Assembly: GCA_039105265.1 (NCBI GenBank)
Contig: JAPFFF010000003.1
Span: 310,001-374,000 of the forward strand
Origin: Tritrichomonas musculus
Lineage: Eukaryota > Parabasalia > Tritrichomonadida > Tritrichomonadidae
Direction of reading: 5' to 3'
Length of the DNA stretch: 64,000 bases
Numbering within the stretch: the first letter of the stretch is position 1; every line of letters begins with the position of its first letter. Both the position numbers and the translations under genes were made by a program. The notes below the pieces were generated by a model that did not search any database, was not told the origin of the DNA, and was given only the letters and a program-made list of their open reading frames with translations. This document shows, in pieces, positions 47,366-57,685 of this stretch.

Positions 47366-48550
47366 TTATTTTTCAGATTGAGGATTATCTACAGAAAGAT
47401 AAATTGGAAACATGGGATAAATGACTTCCTTGCCAATTTCAGCCCAGATCTTTAGTTTATGTTCACCAACGCAAAGTGGAATGAACCCAAATTCAATTGA
47501 TTTGGTTTCATATCCTCCGCTAAATTGTATTTCTTGCCTCTTTGTCATTGGTTGAATCTTTCCACTGCCAAAGCAGATATCAACAGTTCGAGGCTGAGAT
47601 GAATTTGTTCCTGTGGGTGGCATGTTGGTTATTCTTAAAGGAATGGAAGATGGTTTAAGCAATTCGCATTTAATCATTGGTGCTGATATAACTAAATCAG
47701 CTTGCTGGCATCCAACATTAAATGGAAATGTTGAGACATAGTCAATTTGATACTTAGGATCAGAAACCTCAGTAACGATTGGTGCTGCCCAAGAAATAGT
47801 AAATGTGAGTGGCATTTTAGCGATACGTATCGCACCATCATCGGAAAGTGGTTTCAATACAAAGACAACTGAAGCAGAATCGCCATGTGATAAAGTAAAA
47901 GATGACTCAGAAGTCTTAATGATTGCAATAGATGAAGTATACAAAGGTTCGTCTTCTGCTGATTCACTAAATTTAAGGTTTGCAGCAGATACGTTAATTG
48001 ACTTTCCTTTCCATTTATCATCATTTGGAAAACGGCATGTTATGCTAAGTTGAACGATTACAGATTGTGGTGTTAAGTAGCGATCCCAGCAAATGGTAAA
48101 GGGTTGCAATGCATAGCATTCACATTTTGCAACTGGATCTGGGTTTCGGAGACAAAATGCTGAAATTAAAAACTTGTTCGTTCGAGAATTTGGAACTTGA
48201 ATGCGGGATGGAAAATAAGTTCTGCCATCTTTCATTTTGATTGTTCCTAAGTTTCCAGGTAAATGTTGTTTGGTAGAAATTGATGAATACGGAATAAAGT
48301 TTTGCTGATTATATTGAGGCGAACTATCAGTGTCAGTTATAGCACAGTAAAAAGAAAACTCGTCGAGATTTGAAATGAAGCGGTTCATTTCAACAAATAA
48401 AATTAATTTTTCACCTGGAACAACCCAATCTCGAGTTGGTAAATCTTGAACGTCATTGATTTCAGATGGAATTGTCAATGGCACAAGTATATTAAATCTA
48501 ACATTTTGTGTAAGTGCCATATTTATCCAATGTTGCTTTGAAACATCCAT
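47366..48550 (-). CDS. Probable TRAPP-II subunit with Ig-like domains (TRAPPC14/13-like)
   Basis: 394 residues, nearly all beta-strand, read as two or three Ig-like domains. The order of landmarks follows TRAPPC14/MAP11 as I recall it: VVPGEKLILFVEM near 43-55, FTICWDRYLTPQSVIVQLSI near 150, LSHGDSASVVFVLKPL near 220-235 followed by PLTFTISWAAPI, then a block with PLRITNMPPTGT and a last domain ending VGEHKLKIWAEIG. TRAPPC13/Trs65 shares the same fold. TRAPP-II acts as a Rab11/Ypt31 exchange factor in late Golgi traffic, and TRAPPC14 links it to ciliogenesis. The fold is well supported; the exact subunit is not. Confidence 0.5.
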   Translation of the reverse strand: MDVSKQHWINMALTQNVRFNILVPLTIPSEINDVQDLPTRDWVVPGEKLILFVEMNRFISNLDEFSFYCAITDTDSSPQYNQQNFIPYSSISTKQHLPGNLGTIKMKDGRTYFPSRIQVPNSRTNKFLISAFCLRNPDPVAKCECYALQPFTICWDRYLTPQSVIVQLSITCRFPNDDKWKGKSINVSAANLKFSESAEDEPLYTSSIAIIKTSESSFTLSHGDSASVVFVLKPLSDDGAIRIAKMPLTFTISWAAPIVTEVSDPKYQIDYVSTFPFNVGCQQADLVISAPMIKCELLKPSSIPLRITNMPPTGTNSSQPRTVDICFGSGKIQPMTKRQEIQFSGGYETKSIEFGFIPLCVGEHKLKIWAEIGKEVIYPMFPIYLSVDNPQSEK

Positions 48551-48780
48551 TTCTAACTAAAATATTAACAAAATAGATTTGTGTTGTTAAAATTCAGAAG
48601 AAAACGATGATTGTTTTTTTATTTTACATAAAATGTCATGCATATCTGTAATATTTTAGAATAAATTGTTTTAAAAATAAAATATAATAATAAAACTTGT
48701 TTTAAAAAAAGGATGTAAAAAAATAAATTGGGTAAAAATTAAAAATTTAAATCTCGTTTTAGTCATCTGTATTATACCAT

Positions 48781-49041
48781 TTAGTGATGGTGTTGCATGT
48801 TTTCTTCTTGGATAACATCTTCGAGGTAATGAAGCTTGTGCATAGCGCGTTTGTGTGTTCCGAGGCGTTTTTTGAGGAATGAGCGAGCAATCTTATTCTT
48901 ACCAAGTTTAATGATATCCATTGCACGGCGTTCGTATGGTGACCATCCGGCGAGCTCATGAACAACTTCACGGACGAACTTATTGTGCTTTCCGCTGGAG
49001 CGATGAACTTTCTTTGTGACAGCCTTTTCTGTTCCGGACAT
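48781..49041 (-). CDS. RPL36: Large-subunit ribosomal protein eL36
   Basis: 86 residues. The core SPYERRAMDIIKLGKNKIARSF followed by KRLGTHKRAMHK is the eL36 signature, and the preceding VREVVHELAGW corresponds to VREVCGF. Slightly shorter than the usual 100-105 because the basic N-terminal extension is reduced. It is a eukaryote-specific component of the 60S ribosomal subunit. The ending HHH is unusual but trivial. Codon use appears richer in G and C than in neighbours, as expected for a highly expressed gene. An alternative overlapping frame upstream is not coding. Confidence 0.93.
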   Translation of the reverse strand: MSGTEKAVTKKVHRSSGKHNKFVREVVHELAGWSPYERRAMDIIKLGKNKIARSFLKKRLGTHKRAMHKLHYLEDVIQEENMQHHH

Positions 49042-49923
49042 TGATTAAAAAGGCAGGACCAAAGAAACGCAAACAAAGCTATTCAATTTTTCTTTTTTAT
49101 TTAGTAAACTTTTTGAATTTTAAAATGGTTTTTAATATTTATATTAAATGCATTCATATTTTCAAAAATAATTAACATTTCTTTAAATATTTGAATTTTA
49201 TGAATAAGAATAATTAATTAAGCCTAAAATTGCATTTTTAAAAGCATAGATATTTTTTATATCAAGATATAATATTAAATAAATAATTTTTTAAAATTTT
49301 GATTTTTTCTTTTTCTTTCCAACTTGTTGAAAATATGATTCTGATTTATTCACACCCAAAATCATGTTTATCATTAGTTAGCAAATGACGAATAATCGAG
49401 CTTAAAAGATTTCTGAGTCCATCTTATACAATATTTGATATATTATTCCAACAATTAAAAACCCCTAGTCCTATCTATTGAGTTTTTATTCGTTCTTTGT
49501 TTTCCATAATATTATTTTATATAATGGTTTAATTTTTGATATTTGAATTTGTAATATGCATTTATCTGGTTAATTACTTTCTAAAATACTAAACATTATG
49601 TTAAATATTTTTAAAAAAAATTGTTTATTTTACCATATATTGTATTTTTTTTGAAGAAAATGTTATATAAAAAATAAAAGAAAATTCTATAAATAAAAAA
49701 TAAGATATATTTAAAAAGTGAAAAAATTCTAATTAAAAATTGTATCGTTTTTCATCATGATTTGATAAGCGATTTTTATGAAAAAATTCTTTGACATTCG
49801 TCAAAAAAATGTCGGTTATTGAACTGATGATTCAATTTTGAGAGGTTTAAAAAAATTTTTAAATTCGTTTAATTTTGAAAAAAATCAAAATATTTTCACA
49901 AAAAGTTTTAAAACTGATAGATA
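49042..49923. other. Intergenic stretch between divergent genes
   Basis: 880 AT-rich bases. It should contain promoters for eL36 and the lipase. No RNA gene, repeat or clear initiator recognised. Confidence 0.55.
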
Positions 49924-50838
49924 ATGAAGTATACTGTAACCTTTTACGCCTTACTTCAACTTGTTGCCAGGCTCGCCCAATCAGCATATAACGATGATTT
50001 TGATCAGTATTCAGGAAAAGTTTTATATTCAAGCCAATTAAACGAAATTTCAAAACCATTATTTTATATTTATCAACAAGATGATGCGCTTTTTGTAGCA
50101 ATTCGAGGTTCTTCCAGTAGCGATGATTGGGCAACAGATGCAATGATTACAGAAACAAAGCTAAAAGATTCTACATTTTTCCATAAAGGCTTTTATGACG
50201 CAGCCGTTTATGTCTTCGAAACAGTCAAGGAATACACAAAAGGATTTACTGGACCAGTTTACTTTACTGGCCATTCATATGGAGCTTCAGTTTCTCAAAT
50301 AATGCATTATCTCCAACATAAAGAAGACCCATCAGTTAATGTAACATCTTTTGCTTTTGCCCCAGCCCCAGCAATGAACCTCGCAGCTGATGATGACATA
50401 AGAGAGCAAATGTACTCATTTGTTAATGATGACGACATGATTCCAACATTATCAGTTCCAAACTGTTACAAACGTTTCACTTTTCTCTTCCCAACACTTC
50501 ATGATTATCCATCTGATGTAATCATTAGCAGGGTTAACACTTTGCTTAAAATCATTAGTTTCACATCTCTTCTTGATCAAGGTACTTTCAACATGGTTTG
50601 GAACGCAGTTCCAGTTATTGTTGTCGCAGCTAAAGAATATGAAATGGGATTGCCAAAATATGTAAGGTATATTGCAGGAACAGCTTATCGTTTCCAAATT
50701 GGAAAACCGAAGACACTAAGTAAAGCAAAGATTAATCAGGAAATATTCCTTGATACGCTCTCAATTTCTCTATCTTGCATCACTGATCACAGTGTGTCAA
50801 ATTATGTTACTATTGTTGATGAGATAATAGAAGAATAA
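49924..50838 (+). CDS. Class-3 lipase (alpha/beta-hydrolase)
   Basis: 304 residues of the fungal-type lipase_3 family, which cleaves mono-, di- or triacylglycerols. The catalytic serine is in GHSYGAS (S118). The upstream AIRGSSSSDDWATD (59-72) matches the FRGT/DW strand that forms the oxyanion region, and HKGFY (87-91) is the usual segment after it. The aspartate is in NDDDMIP (D171), and the histidine is probably H289 in TDHSVSNYV near the C-terminus, so the triad looks complete. The first 20 residues are moderately hydrophobic but not a convincing signal peptide. Trichomonads scavenge host lipids, so a nutritional or remodelling role is plausible. Confidence 0.9.
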   Translation: MKYTVTFYALLQLVARLAQSAYNDDFDQYSGKVLYSSQLNEISKPLFYIYQQDDALFVAIRGSSSSDDWATDAMITETKLKDSTFFHKGFYDAAVYVFETVKEYTKGFTGPVYFTGHSYGASVSQIMHYLQHKEDPSVNVTSFAFAPAPAMNLAADDDIREQMYSFVNDDDMIPTLSVPNCYKRFTFLFPTLHDYPSDVIISRVNTLLKIISFTSLLDQGTFNMVWNAVPVIVVAAKEYEMGLPKYVRYIAGTAYRFQIGKPKTLSKAKINQEIFLDTLSISLSCITDHSVSNYVTIVDEIIEE

Positions 50839-51117
50839 TTTTAATAAATTTTATTCTCCTTGGCACATTTATTTTTTATTTCTTTTGGTTAATCATATTA
50901 TTAATTTGAAATATTCATGATTTAAATATTCAGTTTATTAATATGATCAATGTGGATGTATGTAATGTATAATATTTTTTTGTTATACTTAGGTTTAACA
51001 ACATTTTTCCGGTGATTTTATTCATTCAAAGTATAATCATTTGACAGTAAAATAGATAAATTATTTGGTCAAATTATCCTCTTTTCATCGTTAAATTTTA
51101 AATTTACAAAATTTTAA

Positions 51118-52260
51118 TTGTATAAAATGGATAATATTCCACCTGAATTTGCTCCTTATAAATATTATTTAGAAGCAGCAGCGCAATTTCAATCAAGATA
51201 TCCTGATATTTCAGATGTATTAAATAAGTGCTTTTCAGACTCGTGCCAAGATTTAATTGATGAAGGAAATGCTTCTCCAGAAGCTCAAGAATATCTTAAT
51301 CAATTCAATGATAGTCATACAAATCCTCCCGATGAAGCAATTCAGCAGACAAAGCAGGTTGCCGATAAATTTTATCAAATTTTGAAAAAGCAATTTGATG
51401 CTGGAAAATTTTCTCCAACGCTAGAAAAGCAATTAGGATTAACATCAATTTTGTATTCTGTTCTTGAAGGAGAAGATGATAAATGCGAGCAATGTAAAGA
51501 AATGAGGAAAACAGTTCAAAATGTCCTAATAGGTAGTTCAGCAACAAGCCCAGTTTTATCTCCTCCAGGAGCTCCTGGTGCATATGTATCTGCTGGAGGA
51601 CCTCCTGCATATACCCCACCTGCAGCTCCTCCCGCAGCAACAGGATCTACTGGAGGACCACCAGTATTTACACCTCCTACAGCATCACCAGCTGCAACAG
51701 GATCTACTGGAGGACCACCAATATTCACTCCACCTGCAGCATCACCAAAGATTCCAAATGCATTAGAACCTGATGCTGGAACACCATCATATCCAACTAT
51801 TCCAAGTGTAACTGGATCAAGTGGTGGACCTCCTGTTTTTACATCAACTGGATATGGAAGTCCACAACCTCCATCATTCACTCCTACAACATCAACCAAT
51901 TCATCCATGCCGCCTCCTTCTTTCAATCAATCAAATAATAATACAATGCAGAATTCAATAAATATTCCAAGTTCAGCACAAACATCTCCTCCTCCTTATG
52001 GAAGTTTCCCACCAACAGCACAACAACAGAAACCACAGCAAAATTTCGATGCAACTGCTGCAGTATCATACCTAAATTCGCTGGGATACACGATTATTAA
52101 TTCATCAATGTACCCAGCACTTAATAATTCAACATATTCTATAATTCAGGCATATTTGGATCATGCTATTAATTCTTTGAAAAATAATGATAGTGCGCAA
52201 GGTTTGGCATCTTTGCAAGATGCTTTTAAAGTATGGTCAACCGGATCTCAAATTAAATAA
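51118..52260 (+). CDS. Vta1/LIP5 homologue (ESCRT, Vps4 regulator)
   Basis: 380 residues in the three-part layout of Vta1/LIP5. The N-terminal helical region (about 5-140) begins PPEFAPYKYYLEAAAQF, as Vta1 begins with a MIT-type helical bundle. A long Pro/Gly/Ser/Thr linker (about 145-320) contains repeats of TGSTGGPPVFTPP. The C-terminal helical hairpin (about 345-380, YLDHAINSLKNNDSAQGLASLQDAFKVW) matches the VSL domain that binds the Vps4 ATPase. Vta1 stimulates Vps4, which disassembles ESCRT-III in multivesicular-body formation and cytokinesis. The linker is unusually long and repeat-rich. The ATG at 51127 (MDNIPP) is an alternative start three codons in. Confidence 0.75.
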   Translation: MYKMDNIPPEFAPYKYYLEAAAQFQSRYPDISDVLNKCFSDSCQDLIDEGNASPEAQEYLNQFNDSHTNPPDEAIQQTKQVADKFYQILKKQFDAGKFSPTLEKQLGLTSILYSVLEGEDDKCEQCKEMRKTVQNVLIGSSATSPVLSPPGAPGAYVSAGGPPAYTPPAAPPAATGSTGGPPVFTPPTASPAATGSTGGPPIFTPPAASPKIPNALEPDAGTPSYPTIPSVTGSSGGPPVFTSTGYGSPQPPSFTPTTSTNSSMPPPSFNQSNNNTMQNSINIPSSAQTSPPPYGSFPPTAQQQKPQQNFDATAAVSYLNSLGYTIINSSMYPALNNSTYSIIQAYLDHAINSLKNNDSAQGLASLQDAFKVWSTGSQIK

Positions 52261-52361
52261 ACTTTATTTTATTTTTATTCTAAATAAATAAACTTTTTTA
52301 TATGGAGAAATATTGAAAATTCATTAGTTTATTATTTTTATATAACAATTAAAAAAAATAA

Positions 52362-53120
52362 TTAAGAGAGGGCGCATTTTACATTTCCATCTTTGGTTAA
52401 GTCAATTCGTTTCAAAGATTTAAGGAAACGAAGAGTTGATCTAAGAGTTCGTATCTTTGGAAAATCATCTTGTAATTGTTTTTGAGTTAATACTTTATTC
52501 TTATTAGCGCTATTTTGGAAGAAATCCCAAATATATTGGTGCAATTCACGAATATCGTTTAATGAAATATGGCCATATGATCGCGTATCAAGAGTTGCTA
52601 GTTCTGCTTCATCAACTTCTTGATATTGTATCTGCTGAACAGGTGATTTCATTTGAATTTTTGATGTTCCAGTATTCTTTGGTGTAGACTGACGATTTTT
52701 CTTTTCAGGGAGAGGTATTTCATTGTGAAATGAGTCGTCTCGATTATTAATTGAAGATCCAAATGCTTGATTTTGGCGTTTTGGTGTTATTGATTGAGGA
52801 TTATAGTTGTAATTGTAGTTTCCATTATAATTATAGTTTGATTGAGGTTCTTGATACCTGCCAGCATTATGTAGAATATTTGATGCAGGATCTAAGCATT
52901 TACTAACACATACTCTTAGGTTCTCTTCAGCATTATTATATTCATCTATTTTATTTTTTAAAAAAGCTAGCTTGACCTTTGCATTGCGAAGTCGATTGCA
53001 TAAGCTCATTAATGGAGCTGCATTTTGAATATTGCCACATAATTGATTTTCAAGTTCATCAAGTTCTCTCTGGCACCTGGTATCTATATTCTCAAGATTT
53101 CCAACAGCTTCAAATAGCAT
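52362..53120 (-). CDS. Probable SKA1-like spindle/kinetochore protein
   Basis: 252 residues, near the 255 of human SKA1. An N-terminal coiled coil (about 1-85, with LMSLCNRLRNAKVKLAFLKN) is followed by an Asn/Tyr/Pro-rich linker (with repeated YNYNGN words, about 95-155). The C-terminal domain (about 168-252) contains EAELATLDTRSYGHISLNDI, then helices and LRFLKSLKRIDLTKDG. This fits the winged-helix microtubule-binding domain of SKA1, including the short P/S-Y-x-x-G-R/H-I/L turn where the domain begins. The SKA complex couples kinetochores to depolymerising microtubules. The assignment rests on layout and sparse motif match; any coiled-coil plus winged-helix protein is the alternative. Confidence 0.5.
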   Translation of the reverse strand: MLFEAVGNLENIDTRCQRELDELENQLCGNIQNAAPLMSLCNRLRNAKVKLAFLKNKIDEYNNAEENLRVCVSKCLDPASNILHNAGRYQEPQSNYNYNGNYNYNYNPQSITPKRQNQAFGSSINNRDDSFHNEIPLPEKKNRQSTPKNTGTSKIQMKSPVQQIQYQEVDEAELATLDTRSYGHISLNDIRELHQYIWDFFQNSANKNKVLTQKQLQDDFPKIRTLRSTLRFLKSLKRIDLTKDGNVKCALS

Positions 53121-53208
53121 ATGTAGTTGCTAAGTAATTTTAAACGTAATTATTTTATATGGAAACTTTAGAAAATTCAATGAATTCACTCAAAAAGTTT
53201 GCTTTGAT

Positions 53209-53967
53209 CTAGGCTTTTGTGTCCATATAAAAAAGTTTCCATTTTCTAACTTTTTGAGGAAGCTTTAAGAATTTTAATGGATACAAAATTTTTAAAAATC
53301 CTCTTTTTGAGAGAATTTTTTGAATATCTGTGTCCATAATTTTTTTTTTTGGACATATAATATTTCTTTTGTAAAAAAACGAAAATATCATATTCATTTT
53401 TCTACATTTTTTAATTTGTCTTGCTAAAGAAAAAAAGTGAAAGTAGATATTTTTTTTTTTCTGAAATTTTGAATAATACTCTCAATTTTTTTTCTTTAAC
53501 AAAATTAAAAATATTTTCGTAAAAATGTAATTATATGTATTATTTCTTCATAATTTCATTACTATATAAATATATAAAAACATATTTTTAAAATAAAAAA
53601 AAATATTAAAAATATTATAATATATTGAATAAAATTTAAGAATATGTAATTTACAAATCAAATAAATAATATTATAACAAAGATTAAATAATAAATTAAT
53701 AAAAATATTAAACAATATAAATAAATATTTATGTATAATAATATTTACAATCTCATTTATTATTTAACCACGACGATCAAGTATCCATTTAATTCATTGG
53801 ATTAAATTAATTGAAAATTAAGAGTGTATCCAAAATTGAAATAAATGTGTCCAAATGGATATTTTGGACACTCAAAAGTTCTCAAATAATAACGAACAAA
53901 ATTTTGTATCCCGAGCTCACTTTTTGAATTTAAATGGACACTTTTTTATATGGACACAAAAGCCTAG
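53209..53967. mobile_element. 759-bp element with 8-bp target duplication
   Basis: Terminal repeats start CTAGGCTTTTGTGTCCATAT and continue to about 35 bases with one mismatch. Perfect 8-bp duplication GCTTTGAT on each side (53201-53208, 53968-53975). Subterminal TGTCCA/TGGACA words recur several times in both orientations, as transposase-binding sites often do. An 8-bp duplication suggests hAT-like. No transposase frame; the 62-codon frame in the left end is a by-product of the repeat. Confidence 0.85.
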
Positions 53968-54189
53968 GCTTTGATTTTCTCTCAAAGAAATGAAAAAGGA
54001 GTGTTATCAAATTACCATTCAAAAATATGAATTTAATGATCATAGTAAACTATTCAACCTATTAATATTATGATCAAAAATATTAAATGTGAGATGAAAT
54101 TTTTACTCAATTTTGGATTGTTTGAATTCTATGATCATAAAAAAACAAAGATTGAATGGTTTCAATATCGCTCAATCACATGCACTTTT

Positions 54190-54423
54190 ACTACTCAATG
54201 AAAGATCCTTGAAAAACACAAAGAAAAGTCCTTTAACAACTAAGAGAAAGGTTCTTTTACAACTCTGCGAAAGATACTTTTTCAACTAAGCCACTGGTCC
54301 CTTTACAATTCTATGAAAGATCCTTTTTCAGCTCAATCTCAGGTACTTTGCAACGTTCAATCACAGATCTTTTCAGCCATCAACAAAAGATCATTTGCAT
54401 CGTTCAATCCAGAGCTCAATTTA
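54190..54423. repeat. Degenerate tandem array of a ~23-bp unit
   Basis: About ten units of 22-24 bases with a consensus close to CAACTMWGMGAAAGATYCTTT, for example the units starting near 54236, 54259 and 54282. The period is not a multiple of three and frames are broken, so it is not a protein repeat. It looks like a small old satellite or minisatellite. Confidence 0.7.
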
Positions 54424-54939
54424 CTTTATTAACTAATTGAAATTACTTTTTAGAACTAAAAAAAGAGTGTTTTTATTTATCCAAATATGATTATTTCTAA
54501 AAACATTTTACTACTTCTTCATTGAACGCAGTTTCATGATAAAATGATAAAAATTGCTTTCTGGAAACAATCAAATTGTCAATTTAGTTACATACCAAGT
54601 CGAAGTTTTCTTCTTTTAGGAGATTGCTTGGTCATCACAATGTCGTAAAACTAACATCTCTTTCAAAACCCAAAAGTCTAACAGAAAAATTCTAACAGTC
54701 TATAAAATTAATTTTGTCCAACAATGGATATTTCATGCTGATTGTTGTAGATTCAGTTATAGTGCATATACATGTCACTGATTTCCCAATAATAAGCTCG
54801 AAATGATTGTTAGAATTTCAGTCGCATTTTTCAATTGGTACAAAGATATATTTTTCTCCTTCAGATGATAGCCTTGCCTTTATTCTACTACATTATATAT
54901 CTGCTGAATAATCACTAATATATTTTTCAAGCCTTTGAT

Positions 54940-55606
54940 TCATAATCTTATAAGATTTTGATAAGTTATAAATAAATCCTTTTCCCTCCTTAGCGACTTT
55001 TTTTAATATGCATGAAGATCTTCAGCTTGATTATTAGCTGTGGCTGACCTCTTTTGGGTAGCACATTTTTAATGAACAAAGCGTTATCAACAAAACTTTC
55101 ATCTTCTTCGTTCATATGGTTTATTTTATCCAGTCTGCTGCTTAAGAACGAATTGGACTTACCATGTTAATTATATGACTAATACATAAATAGTGGATTA
55201 TTTAGCGTTACTTGTAATATTTTTCAATTCCTTTCCCATGATCTGATAAGTCTTGCATTGATTATAATTTATTGTTGTATCCAATTTTTTTTATCAGTTC
55301 CTCATAAACAAAATCGAATAACGTCCAGTTTTTTGATGGGGATAATATAAAACCCAAAAGAAGAGCAAGTCCATATGATATTATTTGGGAGCACACTAGT
55401 TTATATGGCTTAGTTAGTTCAAATGTTGCATCAAGCTCCAGATATTGGAATTTCATAATAGCTTCTTCTGCCCAGATGGTAATCCACATAATTCTATTGA
55501 TGCTGCTTATTTTACACAAGCAATTTAGGTACTTTTCGGATATATGTGTGTGAGTCTCTTTTAAGTACTCTAAGACATTAATGACAATATTGCAAAGCAC
55601 ATGCAA
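54940..55606 (-). pseudogene. Decayed Mutator-like (MULE) transposase
   Basis: The minus-strand frame 55262-55606 (114 residues) contains YLELDATFELTKPYKLV, then GLALLLGFILSPSKN and LFDFVYEELIKKIG. This is the pattern of the first catalytic Asp strand of the MULE/DDE transposase domain and the next helix. Downstream on the same strand, in other frames, words such as ATANNQAEDLHAY near 55030 resemble the later Asn/Glu part of the domain (TNNxAExFH). Several frame changes and stops separate the parts, so it is inactive. No terminal repeats recognised. Confidence 0.5.
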
Positions 55607-56342
55607 TTACGGCAGCAACCATATTTGTCTGATGATGACGAATGGGAAATACAAAATCAATCGGAAAGGATAAGAAAAATAGTAAATTTAGTAGTAAACT
55701 TTAAAAATCATACCATTTTCATATAGTGAGGTATTGACAAATACAAATACTGATATGTAAGAAAATTCACACTCAATTATCAGTTACTTAAATGGCCAAA
55801 TGATTTGTTAGATCATAACTCTTGGTAAATTAAAAGTTTGTTTGAAATAGATTGTTCTTCTTCTATACTGAATAAAATCCACTATTTGTGCGATAAAAAT
55901 GGTTGTGCAAAATAGATTGTTGTCCTGATATTGAATCCAAAAATGTTAATAACATTTGAAATCTAAACGTATTTTCATGATCGTTTTCCACTCAAAAAAA
56001 ATATTAAAATTCTCAGATAATTATCTCCTTAACCATAAGTATAAATTAATATATTTTCAAAATAATAATAAAAAAAAAAGGACGTTGAATATTTAAAAAT
56101 GTATTTGAAGCATTAATTTAGCTAATGCAAAAATCAAAAATTTATTAAAAAAACATTATTTCAATAAACACAATTGACTACCATAAATAAAGGTCCAAAA
56201 ATATAAAAGAGGTAGTAACAAAAGAATTTGGCCTGCATTCTATCGGAAAATGAAAAATTAAATATATCATTTTTGGTCATTCTCATCTCATTTAAATTAA
56301 TTTTTAATCATCCAATTTTCTGAAACAGTATAGCGTAAGAAA
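55607..56342. other. Non-coding stretch between MULE remnant and IBP39-like gene
   Basis: AT-rich with short broken frames; possibly the 5' part of the decayed transposon on the minus strand. Nothing can be named. Confidence 0.45.
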
Positions 56343-57281
56343 TTAAGTATTACAAATTACTTGAGATAAAAAATGATTTTGTTGAAGCATCTTATTCCAA
56401 GAAGGATAAAGAACTCCATCCTCATCTGCTAAAAAGGGTGTATTAATGCTGACAAGTGGCAGATTGTAGCAATGGTATTCACCTGTTTGTGAAAGGTGAA
56501 ACCTAAAGCAGTTATGAAAAGTGTCACTAAAATAGTTAGGCGAGTATGTATTGAAACCAATTGAAATGTTATTTATAAGATCTTGATATTGGGATAATTT
56601 AAAGCGTATATTGTTGAAAGGACCGAATCTTGCTAAAAATATTGCAAAATCTAAAATATCCCAGACATCTGGAACGCGAGGGTTCAAAGCTAAGCCAACA
56701 AGTATTTTATCTTCAAGATATGAATTAAGATATTTCATAAAATCATTCAATGTGATAGCAAATACTAATTTAAGATCAACAATTTCTTCCCAAGTTTTGA
56801 TAACTTCATGTTTAAATTGGTTAATTTCTTGTTCTGTCATCATGAAAAGTTTGAGAGGCTCTAAACATGGTAGATAAACAGCAGAGAGATTTAGATTTAG
56901 TAATGCTTCAGGCTTACAACGGCTGTTTCTAATTCGTTCAAATCCATTTGCAGTATTACAAAACGAAAAACCTTCATTCTTAAAGTAATTACGATTATCT
57001 TTTCGACTTCTTGACTTTTCAAATCCGAGTGTTTTGAGGTTAACATTCAATGTATTGAGCTTAACATCCATCAATTCACATAATTTTTCTTTATCAATAA
57101 AAAATTCTGTATCAGAAACCCATCCGCAACCTGTATTTTTGCATTTTTGAGGATCTTTTCCTGCCCATGCAAGAAGAAGGAATAATTTATATGGAAAACG
57201 TGTTTGCTCATTACGATTCGAACGTTTTCGAATGAAATTTATGATTGATTCAGGTACTGCTACATCATCTTCCATTTCCAA
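56343..57281 (-). CDS. IBP39-like initiator-binding protein (long form)
   Basis: 312 residues, close to the length of Trichomonas IBP39. The N-terminal domain carries the signature CGWVSDTEFFIDKEKL (48-63) and LNTLNVNLKTLGFEKSRS (76-93), the recognition-helix region, then a basic RKDNRNYFKNEGFSF turn. IBP39 binds the initiator through this winged helix and the RNA polymerase II tail through its C-terminal domain. Here residues 140-312 form a second, mostly helical domain (with YLEDKILVGLALNPRVPDVW) of the size expected for the latter. This is the most complete of the three IBP39-like proteins in the window. Nuclear; core-promoter recognition is the likely role. Confidence 0.8.
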   Translation of the reverse strand: MEMEDDVAVPESIINFIRKRSNRNEQTRFPYKLFLLLAWAGKDPQKCKNTGCGWVSDTEFFIDKEKLCELMDVKLNTLNVNLKTLGFEKSRSRKDNRNYFKNEGFSFCNTANGFERIRNSRCKPEALLNLNLSAVYLPCLEPLKLFMMTEQEINQFKHEVIKTWEEIVDLKLVFAITLNDFMKYLNSYLEDKILVGLALNPRVPDVWDILDFAIFLARFGPFNNIRFKLSQYQDLINNISIGFNTYSPNYFSDTFHNCFRFHLSQTGEYHCYNLPLVSINTPFLADEDGVLYPSWNKMLQQNHFLSQVICNT

Positions 57282-57685
57282 AAAATTGAATAAAAATTTT
57301 CAATTGATTCAATTTTAATTTTGGTACTTCATATATTTATCTTAACAAATAATTATTAAAATTTAAAATAATATTTAAATATGAAAATTATAGAATAGAA
57401 ATGAATTACTTAATCCAATTTAATATTATATTTTATAAATTTATTCGTTTTCTTCGAATATTTTTCCCTTAAAGTTCCAACTAGCGTTGCAATAATAATT
57501 ATTTCTTTAATAAATAAGAAATAGATAATAATATTAGTTGATTTACAAAAATAAAATGAAAATATTTAAAGATATACTAGTATTTAAGAAATAAATACTT
57601 TATTTAACCGTTTAGTTGTTCTTTAACTTTTTCATTATTCGTGGTCAAAAAAGTCGTACAAATAAATTGTTTAAATATTTAAACA
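57282..57685. other. Intergenic stretch between divergent genes
   Basis: 404 AT-rich bases between an initiator-binding-type gene and the Rpb5 gene, transcribed apart. A TCAATTTT about 15 bases upstream of the left gene's start on the minus strand resembles an initiator but lacks the pyrimidine at +2. Confidence 0.5.
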
